DNA of 64,000 nucleotides, from the NCBI GenBank assembly GCA_030620095.1, contig JAUTXW010002370.1:248001-312000 (forward strand), read 5' to 3'. The notes beneath the pieces were generated by a model, which searched no databases, had not been told where the DNA came from, and saw only the letters and a list, made by a program, of their open reading frames with translations. Made by a program: the position numbers and the translations under genes. Positions 1 to 12,265 of the stretch are shown here, one piece after another; the stretch's first letter is position 1, and each line of letters opens with the position of its first letter. The stretch is from Kuschelorhynchus macadamiae (lineage: Eukaryota > Arthropoda > Insecta > Coleoptera > Curculionidae).

Positions 1-2358
1 AGCAAATTAATCTTATGTGGCGATTTCAATATTGACTTTTCCAGTGTGTGTGCTGCTCAGGAATGTCTTCAGTCCATCTTTGAGTCATTAGGAATTGCCA
101 TGCACGTCAACTCACCAACCAGAATTACTAAGACAAGTGCCAGTACTATAGATTACGTTGTGTCTTCTTTCGATCCTAGCTCCGTCGAATGTAATGTCTT
201 AAGTCCAGGTTTCTCCGATCATGAAGCAATTTTCACAAAATTTTCAATTACATCCAAAGCCAAAAATTCCTCTAGACATGTAGGCCGTATTTTTTCGGTT
301 AGAAATTTCATTAATTTCAAACACCTATGTCAAATAACTGACTGGGACTCTCACACTTATGATGTCGACACTGAATTTTCTCGTTTTATAAAAACTCTAA
401 CTAATATAGCTTCTGAATCTTTTCCTCTTAGGCCTATCAAAAATAAAAGAAGTAAACCCTGGTCCACTAAAGGTTTACGTATATCTTCTAAGAACATGCG
501 GTCACTATCTCATTTATAGAAATTTTCGGACAGTGTCTTTTTTCATAATTATGTAAAATCATACCGAAAAATTTATCATAAAACTATTAAAGCCGCCAAA
601 GATATTTATTACAATAATAGACTTTCTAACGCCAAAAATGTAGCTAAAGAAACCTGGTCTATCGTAAATAATTTAAGAAACAAAACTCCTTTATCCAGCA
701 CTATCCTTACCTCTCCTGAGGACCTAAACAATTATTTTGTAAATGTAGCCAAAGATTTGACTAAATCCGTATCTCAATCTAATGACCCAATTTCATATCT
801 CTCTAATCATAGGGTAAACCTGCACAGTTTCTTCTTTTCTCCAGTAGTTTTATCAGAACTTCGTAGTACAATTAATGATATCAAAAATAAATCTTCTTCG
901 GGAACTGATGGGCTTACTTTAAAAATGTATTCAAGTCTGCCGGAATGCACACTAGAGCATCTGACTGCTTTGATAAATATGTCTTTCCAAAATGGTACTT
1001 TTCCAAGCTGCCTTAAAACTGCAATAATCATACCTCTTCACAAAGGAGGTGTTTCAGAAGAAGCTTCGAACTATCGCCCAATTGCACTTCTCCCTACGCT
1101 ATCTAAGATCATCGAAAGACTGGTTAAAAAAAGGCTTTTATCATTTCTGTCTAGATATGAAATACTTACAAAACATCAATTTGGATTTCTAAGTAACAAA
1201 TGCACAAGCGATGCCATGTTTTCCCTTCTTAATAGAGTTTACTCCAGCCTAAACAACCATCACGCTACGGCAACAATTTTCTGTGATTTTTCCAAAGCTT
1301 TCGATTGTGTGAATCATAATATATTAACTAACAAACTGCAGTACTATGGATTTAGAGGGGCTCCTCTCAATTGGTTTAAGTCATATCTTAGCAACAGAAA
1401 TCAAGTTGTGAAAGTTGACAACAGGATGTCTTCTTGTAGGCCAATGGAATATGGAGTGCCTCAAGGCTCGGTACTAGGCCCTATCTTGTTTCTTCTGTTC
1501 ATAAACGACATGGCTAATTTAAACATTAGTGGAAAAATATGTCTCTTTGCGGACGATACCAGCTTTACGTGGAGCCACCCAGATGTCACGGACCTACATA
1601 GGATTGTATCTAATGACCTAATCACCATTAAATCCTGGTGCGATTCTAATCTCCTATGTTTGAACATTTCTAAAACGAAAGTCTTGTCTTATAAAAACAC
1701 GCTGCAACCCTTTGACCTTAATGGCACCACTATTGATGTCGTAAACTCTGTAAAATTTCTAGGGCTTCTTGTAGATGATTCTTTAAAATGGGATCCACAT
1801 ATCGATGCTTTATCAAGGAAGTTAGGTTCTGCTTGCTTTGCGTTAAGATCTGTTTCCGAGGAGCTTAGCTTTTCTACCTCTAGAACTGTTTATTTTGCTC
1901 TTGTTGAGTCGCACCTCAGATATGCTATTCCATTCTGGGGTACATGTTGTGCGACTCAATTTGATCGAATTTTTATACTACAAAAAAGAGCTGTTCGTTA
2001 CCTACTGAGACTTAACAGTAGAACTCACTGCCGAGATTTCTTTAAAAGATATAAAATACTAACCCTTCCTTGCTTATTCATTTTGGAATCGGTTTGCTTA
2101 ATTCGTAAGCACGTACCTGCTCTATTAGAGAGACCTTCTCACAACTACCCTCTCAGAAATACTGAGCACGATCTCTATCTTCCAACCCCACACTCAGAGT
2201 TAATTAAAAGATCAGTAATCTACAATGCAAAAAAAATGCATAATCACCTGCCATTTAACATCAAATCCATAATATCTCTGACTTCATTTCGCAAGGCTTT
2301 GAAATCATTCTTACTGGAAAGAGCCTTCTACACCGTGAACGAGTTTTACAACATATAA
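1..2358 (+). pseudogene. LINE ORF2 (endonuclease tail plus reverse transcriptase), one internal stop
   Basis: Non-LTR retrotransposon polyprotein, cut by the left window edge. One frame is open from base 1 to 2358 except for a TAG at 517-519. The first ~80 codons are the end of an APE-type endonuclease: CGDFNID at 16-36 and SDHEAIF at 214-234. A linker follows, then a complete reverse transcriptase with SSGTDGLTLKMY, NYRPIALLP, DFSKAFDCVNH, GVPQGSVLGPILF and the catalytic FADD box (DD at 1552-1557). After the polymerase come thumb/tail segments such as HLRYAIPFWG and QKRAVRYLL. There is no RNase H domain. By motif style it belongs to the CR1/Daphne side of the jockey-like LINEs; the clade is a judgement by eye. 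With only one nonsense change and no obvious frameshift, this is one of the youngest copies in the window. Confidence 0.9.
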
Positions 2359-2742
2359 TTTTATCCTTATGAATCCCTAGTGTGATAGTTGCCATTACCA
2401 ACCATTTTTACCGAACTTTGTATATGTATTTTTTTAATTGTTTCGTACTTTTTTATTTTTTACTTTGCTTTTTTATTTTTTTACATTATATTTATGAAAA
2501 TGTTTATAACATAGTACGACTGACAAAGTACATTTCTAATGTACTTCTTTTAGGATTCTATAATATTAATATTCTAAATTCCTAATTTAAATATTATTTT
2601 TCTATAATATTTATGATGTGTTTTTGTCTTGTTTTGTTTGCTAATTTTATGTTTGTAAACTATTTTTTTACAACAGCTTTGTCCACAAAATTGTAAAATT
2701 TTTTTTTGACAATAAAGCATTTATTTATTTATTATTTATTTT
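2359..2742 (+). repeat. LINE 3' untranslated region and simple-repeat tail
   Basis: T-rich untranslated tail directly after the LINE stop codon. It contains a polyadenylation signal AATAAA at 2711-2716 and ends in a short TTTA-type repeat (about 2719-2742). CR1-like LINEs often end in short tandem repeats instead of poly(A), which fits the coding region upstream. The 5' end and any target-site duplication lie outside the window. Confidence 0.75.
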
Positions 2743-3224
2743 ATGATATTGTAATTCTGATAATAATTAAATCTAAGATAATTCTTAAACTTGATATATC
2801 GATAATTACCGATAATTGAATTATAGTAGATAATAGGCAACTAATAATGCCGATAGGTTTCCGCTAATCGATATTTGTTAACTGGGTTACATGTTAATAA
2901 AGGCGAAGAATTATTCTTTTTTGGCTTTGAGTAGCACTTATTTAGATACGATTTGTCATGTTATTATATCCATAAAGTAATTGATCACATTTTGCATAAA
3001 TTCAAGTAGTCGTAAGAGCATTTATTCAAAATTCACTACATTCACAATCTAGCCTCAAAGAGAATCCAAAAGAAATGATAATTCGGGGAGAGGTGAACAG
3101 TGACACACAGCTCTCGCCTTGAGGGCAGCTCAGGACTTTTTATATTACTTTATTACTTTTTATTTTAGACAAGATAATTAACAGGTAGGCCCGAATAGGT
3201 ACATATAAGGAAAAATAGAAGAAA
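2743..3224. other. Unassigned AT-rich sequence
   Basis: Non-coding AT-rich DNA between two LINE relics. It includes several GATAATTACCGATAA-like repeats near 2800-2870. No gene, hairpin or known element recognised. Confidence 0.5.
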
Positions 3225-4095
3225 CAAGACTAAACTCTTACGCTGCATCTTTCTAAATACTTCAGGAATATACTTCCTAATTTATTATTTTTAACTATAT
3301 TTTGCATTAATATTGATTGTGTCAACTGACATAATTCTGAAATCATATAGAATACAGCTTGCCTGTTGCGCTTGCAATTGAATAAAATGTGATTTATATC
3401 GTCGTAGCTTTCATTATCACAAGAGCGTAAAGGACTATTACTCATTTTGAAAATGTGACTATTGACATTTGCCTGCCCAACAAGGAATTAAAAATAAGAT
3501 GTAGTCTTAGAATAATTATATTGTGAATCGAAGGTTTTTGGTTGAGTTCAGAATATATCCATATTATTAAAGAATTATTAGAGAATTCCTGATAATTTCT
3601 TTTCCCATCTTGTTGGTTTTTACTTCTAACAGGCGAATATGACATAATAATGGATATCATTAATTTCCAGTTCAAAAGAATATGCTTTCTTTGCAGCCTT
3701 ATCAACTTGCTCGTTGCCAGCTCTACCAGTGTGGCTCTTGACCCATATAATATAATATAATAATATAATGAAATAAGTTATTTTCACTTAATTGGAGTGA
3801 CGTTTTAAAAAGTAATTGAGGATGTTTGCGATGAGTGGATCTTTACAATGTGAATTGTTTTTAAGGGATAATAGTACAGATTATGAATTCGACAAAACTG
3901 TAACCTTTTTTTTGTGATTATTAATATAAATATACTCTAGTGATTCTAATATTGCAAAAGCCACAGCTGTATAAATTGGTGGCAAGTAAGTACATTTTAA
4001 TTATTGAATCATGGTGTCTTGAGGAACACTGAATACACAACCGTTACCTTTTTTACTTTTTGGGTCGTCAGTGAAAAGTTTACAAAAGCTTTTAT
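3225..4095 (-). pseudogene. LINE relic: RNase H domain and C-terminal zinc-knuckle tail
   Basis: Decayed minus-strand piece of a jockey/R1/I-type LINE. Reading from 4095 downwards, the frames give an RNase H start (FTDDPKSKKG), the helix around YTAVAFAILESLEYI, a degraded third acidic motif (VLSNS) and the terminal WVKSHTGRAGNEQVD near 3700-3745. This is followed by the typical C-terminal segment with a C...HILFNC pattern near 3380-3420. An RNase H domain separates it from the LINE at the left edge, which has none. Frames change several times, there are in-frame stops, and a TATAA-type simple repeat breaks it at about 3748-3771. The polymerase part is missing. Confidence 0.8.
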
Positions 4096-4192
4096 ATTTA
4101 TCTAAAACACTTTTGAGTACTATTGAGTTTAATGATTGAATCAAGTTAAAACAATTAATTTGTGTTTTTATTCGAGTTATTTATAAAGGACC

Positions 4193-4195
<3 letters not shown>

Positions 4196-4249
<54 letters not shown>
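4196..4249. repeat. (TA)n microsatellite, 54 bp
   Basis: Uninterrupted TA dinucleotide tract. A hammerhead-like motif on the minus strand begins about 90 bp to its right, the same order as at 7132-7336. Confidence 0.97.
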
Positions 4250-4252
<3 letters not shown>

Positions 4253-4338
4253 CACTGTTTCTAAACCATACTTTATACTAAAAGTTTTATATTGTTGTTT
4301 TGGGCAGAGATTTGATTAATGAAACTGATTTTTCTGCA

Positions 4339-4384
4339 ACTAGCTCGACGTTTCGATTCTTGTTTGAAGCATTTTCAGTGCTAG
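4339..4384 (-). ncRNA. Hammerhead-ribozyme-like motif (decayed)
   Basis: On the minus strand the order is CTAGC, ACTGAAAATGCTTC, loop, AAGAATCGAAACGTCGA, GCTAG. This matches the hammerhead order: stem I strand, CUGANGA box (here CUGAAAA, with G8 changed), stem II, GAAAC, GUC, second stem I strand. The outer CTAGC/GCTAG arms pair perfectly; stem II is weakened by a substitution. Hammerheads of this minimal form are established in Penelope-like retroelements. No PLE coding sequence is visible next to it. Probably an inactive relic. Confidence 0.5.
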
Positions 4385-5340
4385 TGGATAAAAATGCTGC
4401 AGCTAATGTTTGGCCTTTTTTATTTGACCGAAATGATAATGTGAGGTAAGAAATACTTAAATCGTAAATTTTATCAACAGAGCACTATTCCTAATTCTTA
4501 TATTTCAAACTACAATTTTCGGTAAGGATTTTATATCAGGTGATTCGATATATTTCATTATTAAAAAAAACACAGTCGACTTTCTTAAGTCGTCGTTTCG
4601 TGGCAGTGCCATAGAAAATAGAGCCGTTGTCAAGTATGGATCTAGTAAAGAAGAACGTATAATAATATTGACAAAAGTCTAGGAGCTTTTTTTTGTTTTA
4701 TGATTGCTGATTTGTTTGCAATGACGCTACTCAAAGGGCCTTTGTCGTAACTGTCGATAAGTAGCAATAAACTATCGAGAGTTTATCGAAACTAAAATGA
4801 AATAACTATAAAGTAGACGCTGACAAACAAAAAGTAAAGACCTTTTATTTTAGTCACCCATAAGGTTATACTGAAATACATAGCGAGGACTTTTTTATTG
4901 TCAGACAATTCCTGAACCTGGTTAGGGTTATATTGCAATATTTCATTGTTAAAACATATTAGTTGATTTACTGATAATTTTAATTACGTGTATATTTTCT
5001 GACAAAAGCCTATTTAGGTTCCGGGAACACAGTAGCGAGCAAATCGCGTAGAGGGACACAGTAACACGGTAGAAGCAAATAACAGAATTCTACCATATTC
5101 TAGCCGGCATTGACAATTTTAAAGAGACAATATTGCGTGTCGTTTTTCAAGTTGTTTCGTTAAATGAATATTTTAGGTTAAAGTAGCCCCACATACAGTT
5201 TAAGTGCAGTGAGTGCAACTATATATCTATAGATTTTCTATTATGTATGTTCTTGCTTAATCAAATTGAACCAAAATAACTAGATAATTTTAATTTAGAA
5301 ATAAAAACCACAAAAAAACACTCGATATCTCTTTCTTTTT
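4385..5340. other. Unassigned AT-rich sequence
   Basis: No open frame with a recognisable domain, no repeat of known type and no RNA gene seen. Confidence 0.4.
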
Positions 5341-5344
5341 TTAA

Positions 5345-5925
5345 AATAGAGTCGGCTGTCACTTTTTTGCTTTTAGTGCCAATTTCCAGATTGTTCACCG
5401 TCCGGGGCTTATTCAGAGCTGAAGCGACCCTTCCAGATGATTTATATCTTATTCGGGTTTGGAGACGTTATCGAAGGGATATCCGGATAGCGAGCTCTAA
5501 GCACCTGAAACACCCCGTGTATTTAAATATCTTTTCTAATGCACCTTAACTTCCACTAGACGTCCCTTGTGAGTACTACTGGTCTCACGAGAGCTATCCC
5601 CTTACCCCTCCGACTCCTGCCACATAGCGGCCATTACGCTAATATGCTATGTAGAACTGCGACATACGAACGGGATAGAATGCAAGAATAACTAGGCTTC
5701 ACACGTTCACGCGTCTGCTCAATTACTAGCGGAGGCGTTAATTTCCACACTGAGCGGTTGAATCTCCTGCTTCCCACCGAAATAAAGCTGCTAAACCGAA
5801 CACGTGGAACCACCTATGTTAAAAATACGGAGGTCTGCCTTCGACGAGGCAAATCGGAAGACTCCAGCAAATGTCATAAAACCAGATTTCGGGCTGAACA
5901 TTTAAACATTGTGTTTCAATTTAGA
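5345..5925. other. Island of higher GC content, unclassified
   Basis: This stretch is clearly less AT-rich than its surroundings. It holds short open frames on the plus strand (5367-5549, 60 codons; 5758-5985, 75 codons) with no domain I recognise. The string ACACCCCGTGTATTTAAATA near 5510 resembles the ends of many insect DNA transposons. It may be an old transposon body or a foreign insert; there is no good evidence for a host exon. Confidence 0.3.
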
Positions 5926-7130
5926 TTAGAATTACCTAGTTTATATATTATCATTATGTTTAGAATTCCATTGCCATTTTATTAAAGTTTTAACGTAAAA
6001 TGTTACATTTTTTTTTGATTTGAAAGAACACTGATTAAAATATTTGGCTTCTTTTGTCCGATTTTAAATATTATTTGTTTTTTTTTTAAGATAGTGAAAT
6101 TTAAAACTTTTGTTGTCCTTTTTGAGTGTTTTTTTTAATCTAACTATCCGTAAAGATTTCCAAATAAGGGACGGATTAATGAGGGGAGTGTCCCCCCTAT
6201 ATTTTATTCTGTTGGCAAAATGTTGTTATGTTGGAATTATTTCATTTGTCAGTAAATTGTCTATGGGTGCAGACTTAAAAAACAAAATATGAATATCACA
6301 AAAGGGTGCGGATCTTTTTTTTTAGTTCTTAGTTGTTTCTCTCACTTCCTCCCCCCCCCCTCCCCAATATTTTCTATTCGGTCCGCGGTTAACTGGTACT
6401 GGCACTGCAACGTAGGTCTATATTATTATATTCTCTTGCTAGAGTAATTGCCAAAAGTAATATTATATCATTCATAGCAGACAAACTGTAACAAGTTTGT
6501 TAAAAATAACAAATAAAGCTGCGAATAAAAAAAACAAAGAAAATATGAATTCTAGATTTCAAGTCTTCTTGTGTTTCTTGTAATTACTTTAAGTTTCGTT
6601 CGTAATTGCTAGCATCTGCTGAAGAGCTTTTAAATTAGATGGTCTAAAGCGGGAGGGTATTTCGCAGAACTACACCGTTTAAAATGTTTAAAGTAGGATA
6701 AGAAAGGGCAATGAATATATGTTAACTTATTAAAGATATAAAAAGTCTCAATACCACTGAACACATCGGCAAAGCAACCAGCGAAACATTTACGAGCCTG
6801 TGAAAATGCAAATAAGAAACTTAACATCCTTAACATCTTAATAAAAATATCACGAGAATACAATTCGTCATATAAGTATATATCTTTGCATAACATGACT
6901 GTCCAACAAGTTCACAAATCTGAACTTGAAATCTCTGCTTCTTCGATAAGGCTTATTCTACACGTATTAAAATAATATTTACTAAAAAAGATAAGTTATA
7001 TAAATTGCTTAATTTTTAGTATTAAAATGTATGGCTTACTAAGTAGGCTATGAATGGTTTAAAAAGTAGTCACATGTAAATCATTAGTTGTAAATCTTAT
7101 ATAAATTGTGAGAAATTTAAAATAAAAGAA

Positions 7131-7131
<1 letters not shown>
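5926..7131. other. Unassigned AT-rich sequence with a poly(C) run
   Basis: Mostly featureless AT-rich DNA. A run of ten C followed by TCCCC lies at 6351-6365. A minus-strand open frame of 88 codons (6630-6896) has no recognisable motif and is probably chance. Confidence 0.4.
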
Positions 7132-7225
<94 letters not shown>

Positions 7226-7229
7226 TATA
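7132..7229. repeat. (TA)n microsatellite, about 98 bp
   Basis: Nearly pure TA tract. A reading frame that crosses it on the minus strand codes only for tyrosine-isoleucine repeats and is not a gene. Confidence 0.97.
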
Positions 7230-7295
7230 GCAGAATGCAAATATTGGGTAAAGGTCTGTATAAGGGCTGGTCAAAAGAAGACTCATTTCTACTAT

Positions 7296-7336
7296 GCTGA
7301 GCTTTCGGAAATTTTTATTTCCTTCTTCAAGGCTAC
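7296..7336 (-). ncRNA. Hammerhead-ribozyme-like motif (decayed)
   Basis: Minus-strand order: CTTGAAGAA, GGAAAT, loop AAAA, ATTTCC, GAAAGCTC. Stem II (GGAAAT/ATTTCC) is a perfect 6-bp hairpin. The box TTGAAGA departs from CUGANGA only at the first base. The usual ACGU between GAAA and the cleavage position is AGCU here, so it is still self-complementary. It lies about 67 bp from a (TA)n tract, as does the motif at 4339-4384. No matching coding region is next to it. Confidence 0.5.
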
Positions 7337-8989
7337 AATATAGAGTTGATGGAAAGTAAAAATTATAAAATCTATGAGCTAAACTCACTTGTAAAATGAG
7401 TACAAATAAAATTGGTACACACACAAAACTTTTTGGATCCTAGCAATTAACATAAATCATTTAAAATACATATATAAGATAATTGATTATTATTAGTATA
7501 CAAAATAACACCAAACGTCTTGTTGTTGACGGTTAAATGAGGTGATGAGACAGAAGACAATGTACCATTCCGAAGACATATGTCATTTGTAAAATTTCTG
7601 GTATTAGTGAATATTAAATATTAATTACATAAGTACACCAGTGCGACCTAATAAGAAACTGTAATATTAAGGACTTGTTCTTTGTCAAGTTTTATTTCTT
7701 TTAAATTCTGAATTTGAATACATTTTAGCGCTGAACTTATATATTTCCATTGATGAGAAATTAGTTATTCAGTGCATCTTCATACTGATTTATGTTTTTC
7801 TATTTCACAATTTATTTTCCGAACCTTCTGACTAATTGCTTTTGAATTTTAGGAATCACGTGTCAAATTTTTATAAGCGATTGTGATAAATTTCTGCCAA
7901 ATAACCTAATGAATGGAAATAGAATCAGACACACGTTTTGAAGATGCTGAATAAATAATAATAATAATTAGATAAATAAGACAAGGTTCAAAATATAGTG
8001 GTGTATTTTTCAATTATGAGATTTATTATTAAAGAAATTTATATTATTTAAAATTTGTATGCTTTATTTTTGATGTGTCGAGCAATCGTTATATAATTCT
8101 GGTTTAACTGTAAGCAAAATTGCAGTTTAATTATTCTGCCGCCCAAATTTATTTATTATTTTGGAAATTAAAATTAAATTAAACTGGCGTTTCTGAATAA
8201 TAATAGCTTTTCTGCAAGAAATATTCATATTTACTGTATTAGTAATTTTTAGTAGGAACCACTCTATGAAGCATGACTTTTATCTTGGTACATAGCAACA
8301 TAACTACTTTGATTTTTATAAATATGCATTATATCTTAAGTATGAGAATAACAAAAAGAGCACTTGCATCAGTTTGAACACTCATAACTGACTTGAGTCT
8401 TTTTGGTATTTTTTGGCTAGAAATCGAGATCTTAACTGAATACTTTAATAGCTAATGTTTCACTTTCTTCTAAAATTCCAAATATTACCATTTTTTCTAA
8501 ATATTCCATAATGTAATCACAGGTTTTAGAACGTTTTAACCTCTAAATAAAAAAGTTGACAAACGAGACTTACTACTTTATTCTCTTTTAATATTTTAAC
8601 TTAAGTATTTACTTACCCTAAAAATTAGGAAAAATAAATTAAAACTCTAAGCTTTATCGTGAGGTTTTACTAATTATTTATATGATGAAATGGCTATGGA
8701 TAATGTATATTCATTACCAAGTGACAGTGATTCATTTGTCGGTGACTCAAAAACTTCTTTCTAGTATATCTGTATTTAAAAACATTTTGTATACTTTCAA
8801 ATGTAAGTTGTCATTGCGAAATCATTAGTTGAACTTTATATTTTAACAAAGAGTTGTTAATGTTTTTATTTTTGATTCTCTATAACTGGCATCATAAAAC
8901 GTACTTTTAAGAGTAATCAAAATTTTTATCAAAAAGTAGGAAACAGCTTTTGATACAGTTTATTGTACATATTTTATTATGTATGTGGA
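7337..8989. other. Unassigned AT-rich sequence
   Basis: No gene, repeat or structured element recognised. Codon-like signal is absent on both strands. Confidence 0.4.
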
Positions 8990-9300
8990 TCGGCGTTAAT
9001 CATGGCGGGGTAGTCCAAAGGCACCAGGTGGATCAGTACCAGGCTAACACATAGTTAAGCACCGTAGTGCGAACTATCAATGTTATAGCCAAAACACAAA
9101 AGACGGTTTCACCACATATTTAAAATCACTGCTCAAATCAAAGTCAAACAAGTGGCTGCAGCCAAAAGTTTCATTGTCGGGAGATAAACATCAGCTTAAA
9201 AGATTCTCCCTCACCTAAACGACATGATGGTCTAGGAGGAGGAATGGTCCCAGGAAGATGTACAAGCAGCGCAATGAGACTTAGACTGCAAAGCCTCTAA
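8990..9300. other. Moderately GC-rich block, unclassified
   Basis: About 300 bp with more even base composition than its flanks, starting near TGTGGATCGGCGTTAATCAT and ending near GCAAAGCCTCTAATAAGC. It has the look of a decayed short or long interspersed element, but I could not match it to a family and saw no A/B promoter boxes. Confidence 0.25.
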
Positions 9301-10667
9301 TAAGCAACCATATGCACTTTTTAGAATACAGAAAATAATCGATGTCATTATGTTTATATGTTTAATTGAAATGTACCTGCCTCATTATTTCTATGATATT
9401 TTACATTTTAAAGAAACTCCTCAAATGTCGATGAGGTAGGGACCAAGTTTTATGTGCCTTAACTCTTGTCTTTTGATAGGTTTACATTTCTTTTCATTCT
9501 ACCTGATTATTGTAGACCGGCCTTAAAATAATCTCGCAGCCGTCGTTGCTGTTTAACCGCTGACGAAACAATTTAGATTCGGCACACTTTGTTCATCGAG
9601 ATAATTTCTTGTATCTCGTCGGCAAAATTCCATTTCGACAAACACTTAAGGCGAAACAACTTAAAAAGATATTCACATGGTGTTTTCTTGCATTCAATAT
9701 GTCTTTGTTTTAGTGCGCGTTAAAAGGGCATTATACTTTTAACATATCTAATAATACAGACGGGGTTTTCACTAGCTTAAAAATGGTTTTAGAAAACACA
9801 AAAACATTTTTCTTATGAGAAGTCAGTTGATAGATACAGATAATGTATTGAAAAGGACCAAGAGAAACGCGCCCATCAAAGTTTAACTGTTACTATTGTA
9901 GTGGGAAGCAGTATTAGGAATATTAACAATATCTTTCAGTTTGGCCTGCTATAATATTTATAAAATAAATGATAATAAGCTAGGATATTCGATATCATTT
10001 TTTACCATTTAATATAACCTTTTGAGATTGGATATACAGATCCTAACATGCACCCAGGGCCTAGGGACTAGTGAAAACCTGACAAGTCCCATCAAAAGTA
10101 ATTTTTTTAATGATATATATAAATTTTATTGTTATTTTATTAAATATGGATTTTACTACTACTACTACTCTCAAAAAGACCTGAATATTTACTTGTTTTT
10201 AACGTATCTGAAAATTAAATCAGGGTATAACCTTTCAATCAACGGCGGTATTTATGTTGAATGCATTTGTGTTTAACGGCTTGCGTTGATCTTGCTTTTG
10301 GTCGGTCGCAAATTGTAACGCCATGTAAAATTATCGTGTTTAGAGGTGATTATCAGGAGTGTCAGCAATCTGATTATTATTTCTATTTTTGATTGGTTTT
10401 TGAATTTTTTTTGTTATAATATGATAATAATAATCCTATAATAACTAATCTAATAATGTTGCTGTTTACTCCTAGTTCATCGCAACTCTAGAAAAAACAT
10501 ACATCATAAATTAAAAGATGTTGGGTGGCTAAGTAGGCATAAGACACATATGTTGCATTGCCCAATGTTATTCTTTAAATCACTTAAATATAACAAATTG
10601 ATGTATTTGTAGAGTCTGCCTAATTTACTAACTGATTTTTTTCACAACTTTCAGAAACTTACATATT
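9301..10667. other. Unassigned AT-rich sequence
   Basis: No recognised element. A plus-strand frame at 10022-10276 (84 codons) carries a run of tyrosines from a short CTA repeat (about 10150-10170) and is not supported as a gene. Confidence 0.4.
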
Positions 10668-11335
10668 TTCACACTCTTGAGACTACTACCATTCATATTT
10701 TAACTGCTACTACTACCTTTCATTGATTAATACCACATTTATTTCAACTTCTTCCACTTTCCATTGAATACCATGTATAGTAGTAAAATAAATGGAAGTT
10801 CGCAACATTTGAAATACGATTGGCAATATTTACTGGAAGGTGGTAATAAATGATGCGTGGTAGTAGTTAATCGAAACTGGTAGTAATTGAAATATACTGG
10901 TATTAGTTAATGGAAGGTGTTAGAATTTGAATTACATGAAATACAAAATAATTATTATCATATATATTTTAACTACTACCAGATACCATTGACTACTTAT
11001 ACACAATCAATCAATGGAATCCAATCAATGGGAGATGGTAGTTAATGTACTAACCAATGAAAGTTGGTACTAGTTGAATTAACTTGAATTATATGTGGTA
11101 GTAATTAATAAAATATAGTAAGGAATGGTAGGTTGAATATATGTGATAATAATTATTGAAAGATCGTAATAGTAAAAATATGTCGTAGTAATTATAGGAG
11201 AGTGGTAGTAAATAAAATATTTGCAGTTGTAATCAATGGAAGATGGTAGAAGTTGAAATACGATTGGTAGAAATCAATAGGTGATAGTGGTTGAAATACA
11301 TGTGGTAGTAAATAATGAAAAGGTCTGATATTGGA
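10668..11335. repeat. Degenerate minisatellite of GGTAGTAGTTGAAATACA-type units
   Basis: Roughly 40-bp units alternate two half-units: GGTAGTAGTTGAAATAC and a second containing AATCAATGGAAGATGG. They recur across about 670 bp with heavy divergence. From about 10668 to 10790 the units are in reverse orientation (CTACTACCATTC, CTTCCACTTTCCATTGA), after which they read forward to about 11335. A 200-bp tract around 10940-11050 mixes both orientations. This is a decayed array with at least one internal inversion. Confidence 0.75.
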
Positions 11336-11925
11336 ATTATGTATGTAAATGCTATAACAGGGTTACTAAAAAAACTAATTTATTAATTTGGACTTCACAT
11401 AGATTTTTAGATTCGACTCATGTAACAAATGCAGTGTCCAATTTACAAATTTGCAATTTTATTTTTTTGTCATATCTTGAATAGGTACACATTATTTATT
11501 ATTATAACAAAGATTAAGTTTAGTTTTACTCCAAAGGTGTAATATTTCTGAATGCATTCTATTTCATGTGAATTATATTTATTATGATACAGTTACAGAC
11601 AAACTGACAAAAGTATTGGCAGAAACAGTTAAAACAATGGCCTGGATCTGTTTTATATTCCCGGTTATCGATCTAAGTATATGTAATTTTGATATACAAA
11701 TAGGAATAAATGTTATTTTTTATAATCCGGCAGCAAAATTTAAATGATTAATCATATATTCTTGTTAGTTTGTAGAGCTTCTTCTGTTTTATAATTAATA
11801 ATATATAATAAAAAATACAGCAACATTATTGGGTTAGTTATTACAGGATATAAATTGACAATAGGCATAGAATAATAACTTTATCCTTAACCAAGGACCT
11901 CATTAAAATCGTTGAATGGAAATCA
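11336..11925. other. Unassigned AT-rich sequence
   Basis: No gene or element recognised between the minisatellite and the LINE relic. Confidence 0.4.
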
Positions 11926-11929
11926 AAGA

Positions 11930-12265
11930 ACCGTGTCCAGTTTAACGCCATGTTTACTATCTCACAAATTATCTTCGCTGGCATTATCACATTACCATTG
12001 CCACATCAGCCGCAAATAAATTGGAATTTCTTTTTCAAGCTCGAAAATACTTTTCTTCTGCCAACCTTCTGACCCTTTACACTTCGCAAATCAGAATCAG
12101 CCTTGAGTATTGCTCGCACATATGAGGAGCAGCCTCTTTTTCAATCCTTAATATACTTGACTGTCTAAAAAAGAGCTATTCGCCTGATTACTGATCCAAA
12201 CATCACAAGGAGGGTGGCGTGACTAGAGAGCTTCGTCGTTATTTAATATTTTGTACTTTGTTGAA
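11930..12265 (+). pseudogene. LINE relic: end of reverse transcriptase
   Basis: A short piece of a non-LTR retrotransposon tail. Frames read HITTIATSAANKLEFLFQA, then RKYFSSANLLTLYTSQIRIS and LEYCSHIWGAASFS, followed by LKKRAIRLITDPNITR. The pattern SQIR-LEYCSHIWG...KRAIRLI is the usual block after the polymerase palm in jockey/CR1-like LINEs. It changes frame at least once, has lost the palm and any 3' end, and differs in sequence from the LINE at the left edge. Confidence 0.75.

Noticed and set aside
807..1667. Two minus-strand frames opposite the LINE
   Set aside because: Antisense to the reverse transcriptase.
5367..5985. Possible small host genes in the GC-richer island
   Set aside because: Frames are short, have no recognisable domain or splice structure, and the area contains transposon-end-like sequence.
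7059..7424. 121-codon minus-strand open frame with a long isoleucine-tyrosine tract
   Set aside because: The frame exists only because a (TA)n microsatellite lacks stops in this phase; the flanks have no motif.
8990..9300. Possible SINE
   Set aside because: No A or B box, no tail and no second copy in the window.
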